Part shown: positions 1-8,087 of the stretch, piece after piece
How positions within the stretch are numbered: the stretch's first letter is position 1
Layout: each line of letters begins with the position of its first letter
Source: Streptosporangiaceae bacterium NEAU-GS5
GTDB taxonomy: Bacteria > Actinomycetota > Actinomycetes > Streptosporangiales > Streptosporangiaceae
Direction: 5' to 3'
Assembly: GCA_017592665.1 (NCBI GenBank)
Contig: JAGFNW010000016.1
Location: 62,001 to 126,000, forward strand
Length of the DNA stretch: 64,000 nt
Notes under the pieces: generated by a model
What the model was told of the DNA's origin: nothing
Databases searched by the model: none
Seen by the model: only the letters and a program-made list of their open reading frames with translations
Position numbers and translations under genes: made by a program

Positions 1-980
1 ACGGGTGACTGCGGCGCGCCCACGTGGATCACGAAACCGAGGTCGGGCTTGTCGAAGCCCATCCCTAGCGCGGACGTCGCGACCAGGGCCTTGACCCGGT
101 TGGCGAGCAGGTCGTCTTCGGCCGCGAGCCGCTCGGCCGGGTCGGTCTGCCCGGAGTAGGCGGCCACGGGCATCCCCTGGTCGCGCAGATAGGCCGCGAT
201 CTCCTGGGCCGCGGCGACGGTGAGCGTGTAGACGATGCCGGAGCCCGGCAGCTCGCGCAGGGTCTGGGCGAGCCAGGCCAGCCGCCGGTCGGCGCCGGGC
301 AGCCGTACGACGGAGAGGCGGAGGCTGTCGCGTTCGAGCGGGCCGCGCAGCACGAGGGCGTCGTCGCCCATCTGCTCGGCGATGTCGGCGGTGACGCGCG
401 CGTTGGCGGTGGCCGTGGTCGCGAGGACGGGCGCGCCGTAGGACAGCTCGCCGAGCAGGGTGCGGAGCCTTCGATAGTCGGGCCGGAAGTCGTGCCCCCA
501 ATCCGAGATGCAGTGCGCCTCGTCGATCACCACGAGCCCGGCGCTCTCGGCCAGCTCGGGGAGGACGTTGTCGCGGAAGTCGGGGTTGTTGAGCCGCTCG
601 GGGCTGACCAGGAGCACGTCGACCGTGCCCTCGGCCACCTGGGCGTAGATCTTCTCCCACTCCTCCGGATTGGCCGAGTTGATCGTGACGGCGTGGATCC
701 CGGCGCGCTCGGCCGCCGCGATCTGGTTGCGCATCAAGGCCAGCAGGGGCGAGACGATGACCGTCGGACCCTCTCCCAGCTCGCGCAGCAGCCCGGTGGC
801 GACGAAGTAGACGGCCGACTTCCCCCAGCCGGTGCGCTGCACGACGAGCGTCCGGCGCCGGTCGACGACCAGCGCCCTGATCGCCGTCCACTGGTCTTCG
901 CGCAACCGCGCCTCTGGGCCGGCGAGCGCGCGCAGGCGCTCCTCGGCCTCCTCGCGCAGCACCTGTTCCTCGGAAGTCAC
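1..980 (-). CDS. recQ: RecQ-family ATP-dependent DNA helicase (3' part cut by window start)
   Basis: Superfamily-2 3'-5' DNA helicase acting in recombination and repair. The reading frame runs leftward out of the window, so only the N-terminal 326 residues are visible. Seen directly: a Walker A motif RTGWGKS, the RecQ-type box DEAHCISDWGHDFRPDY, the TTATAN motif III, and the start of the second RecA-like domain (VYTLTVAAAQ, ALGMGFDKPD). I chose the GTG start because AAAGGA lies just upstream and the next in-frame region is the neighbouring gene; there is no ATG start. The gene begins 9 bp downstream of the dioxygenase stop on the same strand, so the two may be co-transcribed. The RQC and HRDC domains, if present, are outside the window. 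Confidence 0.93.
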   Translation of the reverse strand, partial: MTSEEQVLREEAEERLRALAGPEARLREDQWTAIRALVVDRRRTLVVQRTGWGKSAVYFVATGLLRELGEGPTVIVSPLLALMRNQIAAAERAGIHAVTINSANPEEWEKIYAQVAEGTVDVLLVSPERLNNPDFRDNVLPELAESAGLVVIDEAHCISDWGHDFRPDYRRLRTLLGELSYGAPVLATTATANARVTADIAEQMGDDALVLRGPLERDSLRLSVVRLPGADRRLAWLAQTLRELPGSGIVYTLTVAAAQEIAAYLRDQGMPVAAYSGQTDPAERLAAEDDLLANRVKALVATSALGMGFDKPDLGFVIHVGAPQSP

Positions 981-989
981 ATGTCCTTT

Positions 990-1811
990 CTACCGGTCCT
1001 GGTGCTGTGGGAAGGCGTTGATGGTGACCCGGTGCATGCGCCGCCGCTCGTTGTAGTCGGCCACGGCGTAGTGCTGGGTGCCGCGGTTGTCCCAGAACGC
1101 GAGCGTGCCGGGTCGCCACCTCAGCCGGACCTGGTATTCCGGATTTCTGATGTGGTCGATCAGCAACGGCAGCAGGGCCTCGTTCTCCCGGTCGGAGAGG
1201 CCGACCAGGCGCGTGGTGGAGGCCCGGTTGACGAACAGGGCCTTGCGCCCGGTCTCGGCGTGCGCGCGGACCACGGGACGCTCGATGGGCGGCCACTTGC
1301 GCTGGATCTCGGCCAGGTCGAAATCGTGTCCCTTGGAGATGGCCTTCTTCATCGAGCCGGTGATGTCGTGAATGGCCGTCAGCTCGTCGCACAGCCGCTG
1401 AATGGACGGCGACAGCGTCTCGTACGCCAGGTGCGCGTTGGCCCACATAGTGTCCCCGCCGATCGAGGGCAGGATCATGCAGCGCAGCAGCGAGCCCATG
1501 GGCGGGATCGGCTCGAAGGTGTTGTCGCTGTGCCACTCGTCGCCGCCCTCCCCCTTGGGGTCGGTCTGGTCGAGCACGTGGATTGGGCTGCCGGAGTCCT
1601 TCTTGAAGGCCGGATGGTTGATCGTCCCGAAGTTCTCGGCGAAGCGGATGTGCTCCTCGTCGGTGATCTCCTGGTCGCGGAAGAAGAGGACGAAGTACTT
1701 GAGCCAGCCCTCGCGGAGCGTCTGCCCGTCCTCCTCCGAGAGCGGCTTGCGCAGGTCCACCCCGGTCACCTCGGCTCCGATGTGCCGTGTCACGGGCGTG
1801 AATTCGATCAT
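990..1811 (-). CDS. TauD/TfdA-family Fe(II)/2-oxoglutarate-dependent dioxygenase
   Basis: Non-haem iron oxygenase of 273 residues, close to the usual 270-300 of the TauD family. The iron facial triad is visible as H94-x-D96 (motif EWHSDNTF) and H247 (TQHYAVADY), with R261 placed to bind 2-oxoglutarate. The family oxidises taurine, alkyl sulfates, 2,4-D and similar substrates; nothing here identifies the substrate. The start ATG is preceded by GGGAGGC at good spacing, so the longer upstream frame is rejected. A TTGTCC-17-TATGCT promoter and a TetR-like palindrome lie directly upstream, which suggests ligand-controlled expression. recQ follows 9 bp downstream. Confidence 0.92.
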   Translation of the reverse strand: MIEFTPVTRHIGAEVTGVDLRKPLSEEDGQTLREGWLKYFVLFFRDQEITDEEHIRFAENFGTINHPAFKKDSGSPIHVLDQTDPKGEGGDEWHSDNTFEPIPPMGSLLRCMILPSIGGDTMWANAHLAYETLSPSIQRLCDELTAIHDITGSMKKAISKGHDFDLAEIQRKWPPIERPVVRAHAETGRKALFVNRASTTRLVGLSDRENEALLPLLIDHIRNPEYQVRLRWRPGTLAFWDNRGTQHYAVADYNERRRMHRVTINAFPQHQDR

Positions 1812-1830
1812 TGGATGCCTCCCAGGCGAG

Positions 1831-1876
1831 CAAGCGACCGCTTGGTTAGCATAACCTTGCCGGGACAATGGGACAA
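1831..1876 (-). promoter_or_regulatory. Promoter and TetR-like operator of the TauD-type gene
   Basis: On the minus strand TTGTCC (1876-1871), a 17-bp spacer and TATGCT (1853-1848) make a plausible -35/-10 pair. A near-perfect palindrome CAAGCG-AC-CGCTTG lies at 1831-1844, over the expected transcription start. Its form (AAGCG-N2-CGCTT) is that of many TetR-family operators. The repressor is not adjacent; the only TetR gene in the window is at 20767. Confidence 0.5.
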
Positions 1877-1883
1877 TTCCCAC

Positions 1884-2432
1884 ATGGACGTCACCACCTG
1901 GTACCTGGAACAGACCAGCCCATCCGACCTGGTCACGGCACGTACCGCGGATGTGGCGATCATCCGGAGCGAGATCCCCTCGCCGGAGTTCAACCGGTTC
2001 CTCTACCAGGTGGTCGGCCAGGAATGGCACTGGACCGACCGGCTCCCGTGGACGCGCGAGCAGTGGGTCGCCTGGCTGGATCGCGGCGTGGAGACCTGGG
2101 TGGCGTACGAGCACGGCACCCCCGCCGGATATGTCGAACTGGATCCGCAACCGGAAGGCGTCCTCGAAATCGCCTATTTCGGACTGCTGCCACACGCCAT
2201 CGGGCGCGGAATCGGCGGTCATCTCCTGTCGTACGGCACGGCGCGCGCGTGGGATTTCGCCGGCCGCAACCCGGGCCGCGCGCCCACTGAACGTGTATTT
2301 GTACACACATGCTCCCTCGACGGACCCGCCGCCCTGCCCAACTACCAGGCACGAGGCTTCCGGATCTTCCGGACGGTCGTGGAGCCGGCGAAACTCGCTG
2401 AAACAATGTCAGGGCCGGGCGCATCTACCTGA
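1884..2432 (+). CDS. GNAT-family N-acetyltransferase
   Basis: Predicted acetyl-CoA-dependent N-acetyltransferase of 182 residues. The GNAT core is visible as a beta-4 stretch (LEIAYFGLLP) followed by the acetyl-CoA pyrophosphate loop IGRGIGGHLL and the late motif NYQARGFRIFRT. The N-terminal part (EWHWTDRLPW, EQWVAWLD) is that of a subfamily common in actinobacteria; the substrate is unknown. The ATG is 72 bp from the divergent dioxygenase start. No clear ribosome binding site precedes it, so the message may have a very short leader. A much longer upstream frame is the antisense shadow of the dioxygenase and is rejected. Confidence 0.88.
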   Translation: MDVTTWYLEQTSPSDLVTARTADVAIIRSEIPSPEFNRFLYQVVGQEWHWTDRLPWTREQWVAWLDRGVETWVAYEHGTPAGYVELDPQPEGVLEIAYFGLLPHAIGRGIGGHLLSYGTARAWDFAGRNPGRAPTERVFVHTCSLDGPAALPNYQARGFRIFRTVVEPAKLAETMSGPGAST

Positions 2433-2466
2433 GTGACAGCTCCACCACGTCCTCATGGAGATCACG

Positions 2467-3003
2467 ATGGATGAATTCAGCGCAGACGACGGCACCCAGT
2501 GGGCCGACCTCGATAGCGACGGCTCGTACGAGACCGCGTTGATGGACACCACCGGCGACGGGCTCGCCGACGCCCAGTTCACCGACACCAACCTCGACGG
2601 GGTCGCCGACATCGAGCAGTTCGACACCAACGCCGACGGCGTCGCCGACGTCGAGGTCCTCGACCTCGACCACGACGGCCTGGCCGACGTGGAGCTGTTC
2701 GACACCAACGCCGACGGCGTGGCCGACGTCGAACTGACGGCCGATTCAACCGGCGACTCGACCGGCGACCTGTTCGGCGACGACACGGCCGGAGACGCCT
2801 CGGGTTCGCTCTTCCCCGAGGCCGGCAGCGGTGACCCCGTCACCGACACGCCCGTCACCGACACCGACGTGCTCGCCGTCACCTCCGACACCAGCACCGG
2901 GGCCGACGGGCTGACCGAGACGTCCGACAGCTCGGCCGGAGGCGACGAGCTGACCGCGCACGACGTGGTCGAGTCGGCGCTGCCCGGCCCCGAGTACAGC
3001 TGA
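2467..3003 (+). CDS. Acidic protein with tandem DxDxDG (EF-hand-like) repeats
   Basis: Unrecognised protein of 178 residues. Residues about 12-85 consist of five to six tandem units of about 13 residues built on D-x-D-x-D-G-x-x-D, for example DTNADGVADVE, which occurs twice exactly. Such loops resemble calcium-binding EF-hand, dockerin or thrombospondin-3 loops, so Ca2+ binding is a reasonable inference. The C-terminal half is low-complexity, rich in D, T, S and G, with no signal peptide and no TM segment. GGAG sits 6 bp before the second ATG, so I start there; an ATG at 2455 is the alternative. It is 21 bp upstream of the GrpE-like membrane gene on the same strand and probably shares its transcript. 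Confidence 0.75.
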   Translation: MDEFSADDGTQWADLDSDGSYETALMDTTGDGLADAQFTDTNLDGVADIEQFDTNADGVADVEVLDLDHDGLADVELFDTNADGVADVELTADSTGDSTGDLFGDDTAGDASGSLFPEAGSGDPVTDTPVTDTDVLAVTSDTSTGADGLTETSDSSAGGDELTAHDVVESALPGPEYS

Positions 3004-3024
3004 CCTCGCGCGAGAGGGCAGTCC

Positions 3025-3765
3025 ATGCAGCGGATCGGCCGTCCGGTCGCCCCGGTCGCCGTTCTGGTCACCGCACTGATCGTCGCCGCCTGGGTGCTGA
3101 CGGCGTGCTCGTCGCGCCCCGCCGCCCCGGCGGCGCCGGTCGCACCCATCGCGTCCATCGCCGCGCCCAATCCGAGCCGGTCGGTCGTGCCGCGGCCGCG
3201 GCCCATGCCCGGCATCGAGCGGGCCGCGGGTCCGGACTGGCGCGTCCTGCTGCCGATCGGCCTGCTCGTGGCCGGGTTGGCGGTCGGCGCGGTGATCGCC
3301 GCGGTGGCGTATGCCAACCGTCGGCGGCCGGTCATGACCCCGCCGGCCCCCGCGCCGGGGTGGCCGGCCGGGCCGACGCTGGACAGCGCGCTCCGCGAGG
3401 TGGCCGCGAGCGGCGCGAGCCAGGCGGTCACGCAGCAGATCCAGCGGCTGCTGGCCGAAGGGCCGGGACGCGAGGCGCTCGTACAGGCCTGCGTCCGCTA
3501 CCGTGACCTGCTCGCCGACCGCTATCCGCAACTCGCCGGAACGCTCGCGGCCGCGCTTGCGGCCTCCGGCGTACGGGAGACACACGCGGACGGCCAGCCG
3601 TTCGACGGGCGGCTGCACGAGGCCGTGGACGTCGCCCCGACGGCCGATCCGCGGCTGCATGATCGGGTGGCGCGGACCGTCCGATGCGGATACGTGGACG
3701 GCGACCGGATCCTCCGGGTGCCCACAGTGGTCGTCTACCGGCTGAGTCAGGAGACCGGGACATGA
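3025..3765 (+). CDS. Two-TM protein with a GrpE-like C-terminal domain
   Basis: 246 residues. A first hydrophobic segment (about 9-27) ends in a lipobox-like LTAC; a proline-rich stretch follows (28-72), then a second TM (73-95) and a positive RRRP. By the positive-inside rule the C-terminal part is cytoplasmic. That part (about 150-240) resembles the GrpE head: a run ending FDGRLHEAV and a closing RVPTVVVYR, like the GrpE pattern G-x-x-FDPxxHEAV...RPAxVxV. GrpE is the nucleotide-exchange factor of Hsp70, and an Hsp70-like gene lies 5 kb away. I infer a membrane-tethered exchange factor. The start has GAGAGGG upstream. The gene ends 4 bp from the convergent sigma-factor stop. Confidence 0.7.
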   Translation: MQRIGRPVAPVAVLVTALIVAAWVLTACSSRPAAPAAPVAPIASIAAPNPSRSVVPRPRPMPGIERAAGPDWRVLLPIGLLVAGLAVGAVIAAVAYANRRRPVMTPPAPAPGWPAGPTLDSALREVAASGASQAVTQQIQRLLAEGPGREALVQACVRYRDLLADRYPQLAGTLAAALAASGVRETHADGQPFDGRLHEAVDVAPTADPRLHDRVARTVRCGYVDGDRILRVPTVVVYRLSQETGT

Positions 3766-3769
3766 ACCT

Positions 3770-4303
3770 TCACGACAAGAGCTCGCGCAGCGCCCTGCGC
3801 CCGCGGAAGATCCGGATCTTGACCGTGTTGACCGGGACCTCCAGGACGGCCGCCGTCTCCGCGTACGTCAGGCCGCCCGCCCAGAGCAGCAGCGTGTCGC
3901 GATGCGCCGGCCCCAGCGCGGCGAGCGCGCGGCGCAGATCGACCAATCCGGCCACGGTCTCGTCGAAGCCGCTCTCCACGGCCATCGGCTCGGCCGATTC
4001 CGGCAGCAGCAGGCGGTCGTGGACCTGGCGGCGGCGCACCACGCCGAGCGCCGCGTTGCGCCCGATGGCCATCACCCACGCGGCGAACGCGGCCCGCCCC
4101 TCGAAGCCGTCGATGGCCCGCCACACGGCGATCTGCGTGTCCTGCAGGGCGTCAAGGGCGTCGGCCGGGCTGCCGGTCACCTGGCGGCACAGGGCGTGCA
4201 CCTGGTCGCGGACGCCTTCCCACAGCTCACGGAAAGCCTCGGCGTCGCCGCCGCGCGCCGCAGTCACCAGCACGCCGACATGGTCGCCCGTACGGGGAGG
4301 CAT
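3770..4303 (-). CDS. ECF-type RNA polymerase sigma factor
   Basis: 177-residue sigma-70-family factor of extracytoplasmic-function size. Sigma-2 is visible at residues about 10-85 (DALDALQDTQIAVWRAI, FAAWVMAIGRNAAL), sigma-4 at about 120-175 with the helix-turn-helix YAETAAVLEVPVNTVKIR. No anti-sigma gene is adjacent; the neighbours are the GrpE-like membrane gene (convergent, 4 bp) and the divergent dynamin operon. Its position inside the dynamin/Hsp70 block suggests it may control that block, but this is inference. Start chosen at ATG with AGGA 10 bp upstream. Confidence 0.88.
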   Translation of the reverse strand: MPPRTGDHVGVLVTAARGGDAEAFRELWEGVRDQVHALCRQVTGSPADALDALQDTQIAVWRAIDGFEGRAAFAAWVMAIGRNAALGVVRRRQVHDRLLLPESAEPMAVESGFDETVAGLVDLRRALAALGPAHRDTLLLWAGGLTYAETAAVLEVPVNTVKIRIFRGRRALRELLS

Positions 4304-4384
4304 CCGCCCACATCCTCACGCCGTTGGGATCTCTTGGAAGATGAGAACACATGGACCGATCCACCCGATATCGAGTGGGGCGGC

Positions 4385-6241
4385 ATGATATTCGACCGTG
4401 ACCATGCGCCCGACGCGGTCGCGCGGCTCCGGGAGCTGTGCGCGGCCACGGTGGCCAAGCTCGCCGATCCTGAGCTGCGGCGGCGCGTCCGGCAGATCTC
4501 GGAGGGACTGGACGCGCCCCTGAAGGTCGCCGTCGCGGGCGCGGTGAGCGCCGGCAAGTCCACGCTCGTCAACGCGCTGCTCGGGGTCCCGGTCGCGCCC
4601 GTCGACGCGGGCGAGTGCACGCGTGTGGTGACCCAATACGAGTACGGCGACGACGACGGCCTGGTGGAAGTGGAGTGTGACGACGGGCAGGTCACCCGGA
4701 CCCGGCTCGCTCCCGGCCACCGCCTCCCGAGCGAGCTCGGCGTGCCGGTCGAGACCGTGCGGAGGATCCGCGTCCGCCTGACCTCGGAGGCCCTCCGGAC
4801 GGTCACCGTGGTGGACACCCCCGGAATGAACACCGTGACGGCCGCGAACGAGCAGGCCGCACGACGGATGCTGTTCGGCACGGACGAGGACGACGACCGC
4901 GCCCAGGCGATGATCTACGTGCTGCGCTACGTGCAGGCCTTCGACGACAGCGCGCTCACCGAGTTCCGTGGCCTGACCGAGGTGTCCGGGATGACCTGTG
5001 TCAACACTCTGGCCGTGTTGAGCCAGATCGACAGGCGCGGCGACGAGGACGACCCGTGGCCGACGGCCCGACGGCTGGCCGCCCGGGCCTACGCCGATCT
5101 GAAGACGTCCGTTTATGACGTCGTGCCGGTGATCGGGCTGCTCGCCGAGACCGCGCGCGCCGAGGCGCTCCAGCCGGACCACCTTGACGGCCTGCGCGCC
5201 CTCGCCGAACTCGACGAGGTGGATCTCGACTTTCTGCTGCTCGACCTCGACGACCTGGCCGAGTCTCCGGACTCCCCCGTGCCGCCCGAGATCGGCCGTG
5301 ATCTGGTCCGCCATCTTCACCGATATGGCCTGCGGACCGCGGTGTCGGCCGTGCGCGAGGCGGACGACGCGTTACGCCGTACATTGCTCGAAAAGACATT
5401 GCTCGAAAAATCGGGATTTGGGGCGGAGGCGGCGGCGGGAACGGTCGCCGGCGGCCTCGCGCACTTCGCCCGGCGGGCCGGGCAGCTGAAGGCGCTCGCG
5501 GCGATCACCCGGCTGCGCCGGCTGGCCAGAAGCGACGCCTTCGGGGCCGACCGGGCCGCGCTCGACGCGCTGGCGGGCGAACTCGACGAGAACCGGCCCA
5601 TCACGAGCGGCCTGCACGGACTGCGGGTGTTCGCGGCGGTCGAGGCCATGAGCCGCGGCCAGCTGATCCTCGGCGAGGAGATGCAGGCCGAACTGCTCCG
5701 GCTGAGCCGCAGCGACGACCCGGCCCAGCAGCTGGGACTGCCCGCGGGCACGGCGGCCGAGGACGTGGCGGAGGCGGCGCGCGCCGCCTCGGAGCGGTGG
5801 CGGGCCCAGGCCATGATCGGCGCGGGCCGGATTCACGGGCAGCGGGCCCGTGACGTGCTCGGCGTCCTGGAGGACCTCGCGCTGCCGCCGGTCGCTTCCG
5901 CCGCCCGTGCGCCGGAAGCGGCGCCGCCGCCGGCGGTCGCGGTCGACGCCGCGGCCATACGGAGGCTGCTGGCCTCACCCCTGGTCCAGGCCGAGGACCG
6001 CGAGGCGCTCGGCCACCTGCTCGAGGGCGGGGACGCGGCAGCCCAGGTCGCGGCCTCGCCCTCGGCTCGGCTCGAGGACATCGCCGCGTACGCGACGGCC
6101 CTGAGCAGCCGCTTCCGGGCGGTCAGCCAATTCCTGCCGTTCATGTCGGACCGCAGGGCGGCGCAGAGCGTGTCGGACGCCTACGCCGACATCGCCGCGA
6201 ACGCACATGAAGGAGAGCCGCCGCATGTCCTCGACCGCTGA
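4385..6241 (+). CDS. Dynamin-like GTPase (first of a coupled pair)
   Basis: Predicted bacterial dynamin-like GTPase of 618 residues. G1/P-loop at 51-60 (AGAVSAGKST), G3 at 144-147 (DTPG) and a G4-like SQID at 213-216 are visible. The remainder is alpha-helical and alanine-rich, as expected for a dynamin stalk, with no evident TM segment. Bacterial dynamin-like proteins often occur as side-by-side pairs in which one partner binds membrane, as IniA/IniC in mycobacteria. The second gene starts inside this one (17-bp overlap), implying translational coupling. I choose the ATG at 4385, where the conserved region begins; the upstream frame overlaps the divergent sigma gene. An intergenic of 81 bp holds the divergent promoters. 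Confidence 0.88.
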   Translation: MIFDRDHAPDAVARLRELCAATVAKLADPELRRRVRQISEGLDAPLKVAVAGAVSAGKSTLVNALLGVPVAPVDAGECTRVVTQYEYGDDDGLVEVECDDGQVTRTRLAPGHRLPSELGVPVETVRRIRVRLTSEALRTVTVVDTPGMNTVTAANEQAARRMLFGTDEDDDRAQAMIYVLRYVQAFDDSALTEFRGLTEVSGMTCVNTLAVLSQIDRRGDEDDPWPTARRLAARAYADLKTSVYDVVPVIGLLAETARAEALQPDHLDGLRALAELDEVDLDFLLLDLDDLAESPDSPVPPEIGRDLVRHLHRYGLRTAVSAVREADDALRRTLLEKTLLEKSGFGAEAAAGTVAGGLAHFARRAGQLKALAAITRLRRLARSDAFGADRAALDALAGELDENRPITSGLHGLRVFAAVEAMSRGQLILGEEMQAELLRLSRSDDPAQQLGLPAGTAAEDVAEAARAASERWRAQAMIGAGRIHGQRARDVLGVLEDLALPPVASAARAPEAAPPPAVAVDAAAIRRLLASPLVQAEDREALGHLLEGGDAAAQVAASPSARLEDIAAYATALSSRFRAVSQFLPFMSDRRAAQSVSDAYADIAANAHEGEPPHVLDR

Positions 6242-8075
6242 TCTGGTGACGCAGGTGCTGCGCCTTGCCAACGAGGTGAACACGCTGGCCCGAAGGAGCG
6301 GCCGCGGCGACCTTTCGGAAGTGCTGGCGCAGGTCGCGGCCCGGTGGAAGGACACCGAGACGACCATCGTTGTCGCCGGCGCGCAAAAGCGCGGGAAGAG
6401 CCGCCTGATCAACACGCTGGTCGGCCGGCCGGGCCTGCTGCCGGTGGACGCCGACGTGGCCACCAACTGCTACCTCAGCCTGCGGCACGGTCCGGTGCTG
6501 GCGGCCATGGTCAACCGGGCGGACGGCGGCTTTCCCGTCGATCCCGATCAGATCCCCGACTACGCCTCGATGAGCGGAGACCCGGCCAAGCGCCGCGAAG
6601 TGGTCAGCGTGGACATCGAGATGGATCATCCGCTGCTGGAGGGCGTCCGACTGCTGGACACGCCGGGCGTGGACAGCCTCACGATCGGCCACCGGCAGGC
6701 CACGGTGTCGATCCTGCAGCGGGCCGACGCGCTGCTGTTCGCCATGAGCGCCCAGGATCAGCCGGTCCTGCGCCACGAGCTGGAGTTCCTGGGCGAGGCG
6801 GCACAGCGGGTGCAGGCCGTCGCCTTCGTACTGACCAAGGTCGAGGACTCGGCCAACTGGCAGTCGCTGCTGGAGGAGAACCAGCGGCGGCTGGAAACGT
6901 TCGTCACCGGCGCCGGGCCCGACCATCCGGAGCTGGCCATGCTGCGCACGGCGCCCTGGCTGCCGGTGAGCGCCAAGCTCGCCGAGGCCGCGGCCGCGCA
7001 GCGCGCCGTCGGCCGCGAAGAGCGGGCCGACCAGTTACGGGCGCGCAGCGGTATGGATCGCCTGGAGGAGTACATCCGGGCGTGCGCCGCCGGCCGTGAA
7101 CTGGCCCGCGGCGCGACCGTCCTTTCGGCCTGCGCCTCGGTCCTTTCGGCGCTGGCCGCCGTGGCCGAGGATCGCGTCGTGGCCGCCTCCGACGACGGCG
7201 CCGAGCCGGCGGCCCGGCTGCGGGAGGTCGAGCAGGCCCTGGAGGATCTGGCCGAGACGGTGCGCCAGCGCCGCCGCCACGCCGTGGGCAACCAGTTCCT
7301 CGGCCGCGAGGTCGCCGGAGTCGTGCGCGCGCACCTGGCGCGGGTGCGGCAGCCGTACGAGGAGGCGATCACCGCGCTCGGCAACCGGGCCGCGCTCGAC
7401 CGCTACCTGGAACAGCTCCCGGAGAGCGTGGAGCGCTCGATCCAGGCCGCCTGGGAGGACATCGTCGCCGAGGTGTCAGGACAGGTCGGGGAAGCCCTCA
7501 ACGGATTCCTGACCTCGCTCGGCCTGGAGCCGATGGAGATCGACCTGGCCAAGGTGAGCATGCCCAAGGTCTGGTCGCACGAGCTGACCGCGGAGCCGGC
7601 CGCCGTCGGGAAGGTCGACATGCTGCGGGAAGGCGTGCCAGCGGCCACGATGGCCGTCACGATCGGGGTGGCGCTCGCCCACCTCAACCCGATCGGCTTC
7701 ATCGTCGGCCCGGCCGTCGCCGCGGCCGTCATGTCTCGGCGCCGGGAATGGGACCAGGTGCATCGCAACCAGACGGCGCTTCGGCGGCTGCTGAACGAGC
7801 AGTTCGCGCAGGCCAGCACGGAGATCACGCTGGCGCTGGAGCGCGAGGTGGCCAACTGGCGCGCCACGGTCGAGGAGGCCGCCGATCGGGCGCTCGCGAC
7901 CCAGCGCAAGGAGCTGGAGTCGCGGCGGGCGGACCTGCGCACCCTCGCCGGGGGCGACGCGGCCGGCCGCAAGTCGGCGCGCGAGACGGCCGCCGAGCGC
8001 CTGACCGTCATCGAAGGGCTGAACGGGCGCGCCGCGACGCTGCGGGCCGAGATCGCCGCTCATCTGCCCGGGTGA
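6225..8075 (+). CDS. Dynamin-like GTPase with a membrane-insertion segment (second of pair)
   Basis: 616-residue dynamin-like GTPase. G1 at 52-59 (GAQKRGKS), G3 at 145-148 (DTPG), and a G4-like TKVE at 204-207, where glutamate replaces the usual aspartate of TKxD. A strongly hydrophobic stretch at about 465-505 (VTIGVALAHLNPIGFIVG) looks like a paddle or TM hairpin as found in membrane-binding bacterial dynamins. Helical regions flank it (DRALATQRKELESRRADL). AAGGAG precedes the ATG at 6225; an ATG at 6207 is in frame but lacks this spacing. It overlaps the first GTPase gene by 17 bp and ends 12 bp from the convergent Hsp70 stop. Confidence 0.88.
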   Translation: MSSTADLVTQVLRLANEVNTLARRSGRGDLSEVLAQVAARWKDTETTIVVAGAQKRGKSRLINTLVGRPGLLPVDADVATNCYLSLRHGPVLAAMVNRADGGFPVDPDQIPDYASMSGDPAKRREVVSVDIEMDHPLLEGVRLLDTPGVDSLTIGHRQATVSILQRADALLFAMSAQDQPVLRHELEFLGEAAQRVQAVAFVLTKVEDSANWQSLLEENQRRLETFVTGAGPDHPELAMLRTAPWLPVSAKLAEAAAAQRAVGREERADQLRARSGMDRLEEYIRACAAGRELARGATVLSACASVLSALAAVAEDRVVAASDDGAEPAARLREVEQALEDLAETVRQRRRHAVGNQFLGREVAGVVRAHLARVRQPYEEAITALGNRAALDRYLEQLPESVERSIQAAWEDIVAEVSGQVGEALNGFLTSLGLEPMEIDLAKVSMPKVWSHELTAEPAAVGKVDMLREGVPAATMAVTIGVALAHLNPIGFIVGPAVAAAVMSRRREWDQVHRNQTALRRLLNEQFAQASTEITLALEREVANWRATVEEAADRALATQRKELESRRADLRTLAGGDAAGRKSARETAAERLTVIEGLNGRAATLRAEIAAHLPG

Positions 8076-8087
8076 TCACATGGCGTG

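Noticed and set aside
492-1883. N-terminal extension of the GNAT frame
   Set aside because: It is antisense to recQ and the dioxygenase and lacks conservation; the real start is the ATG at 1884.
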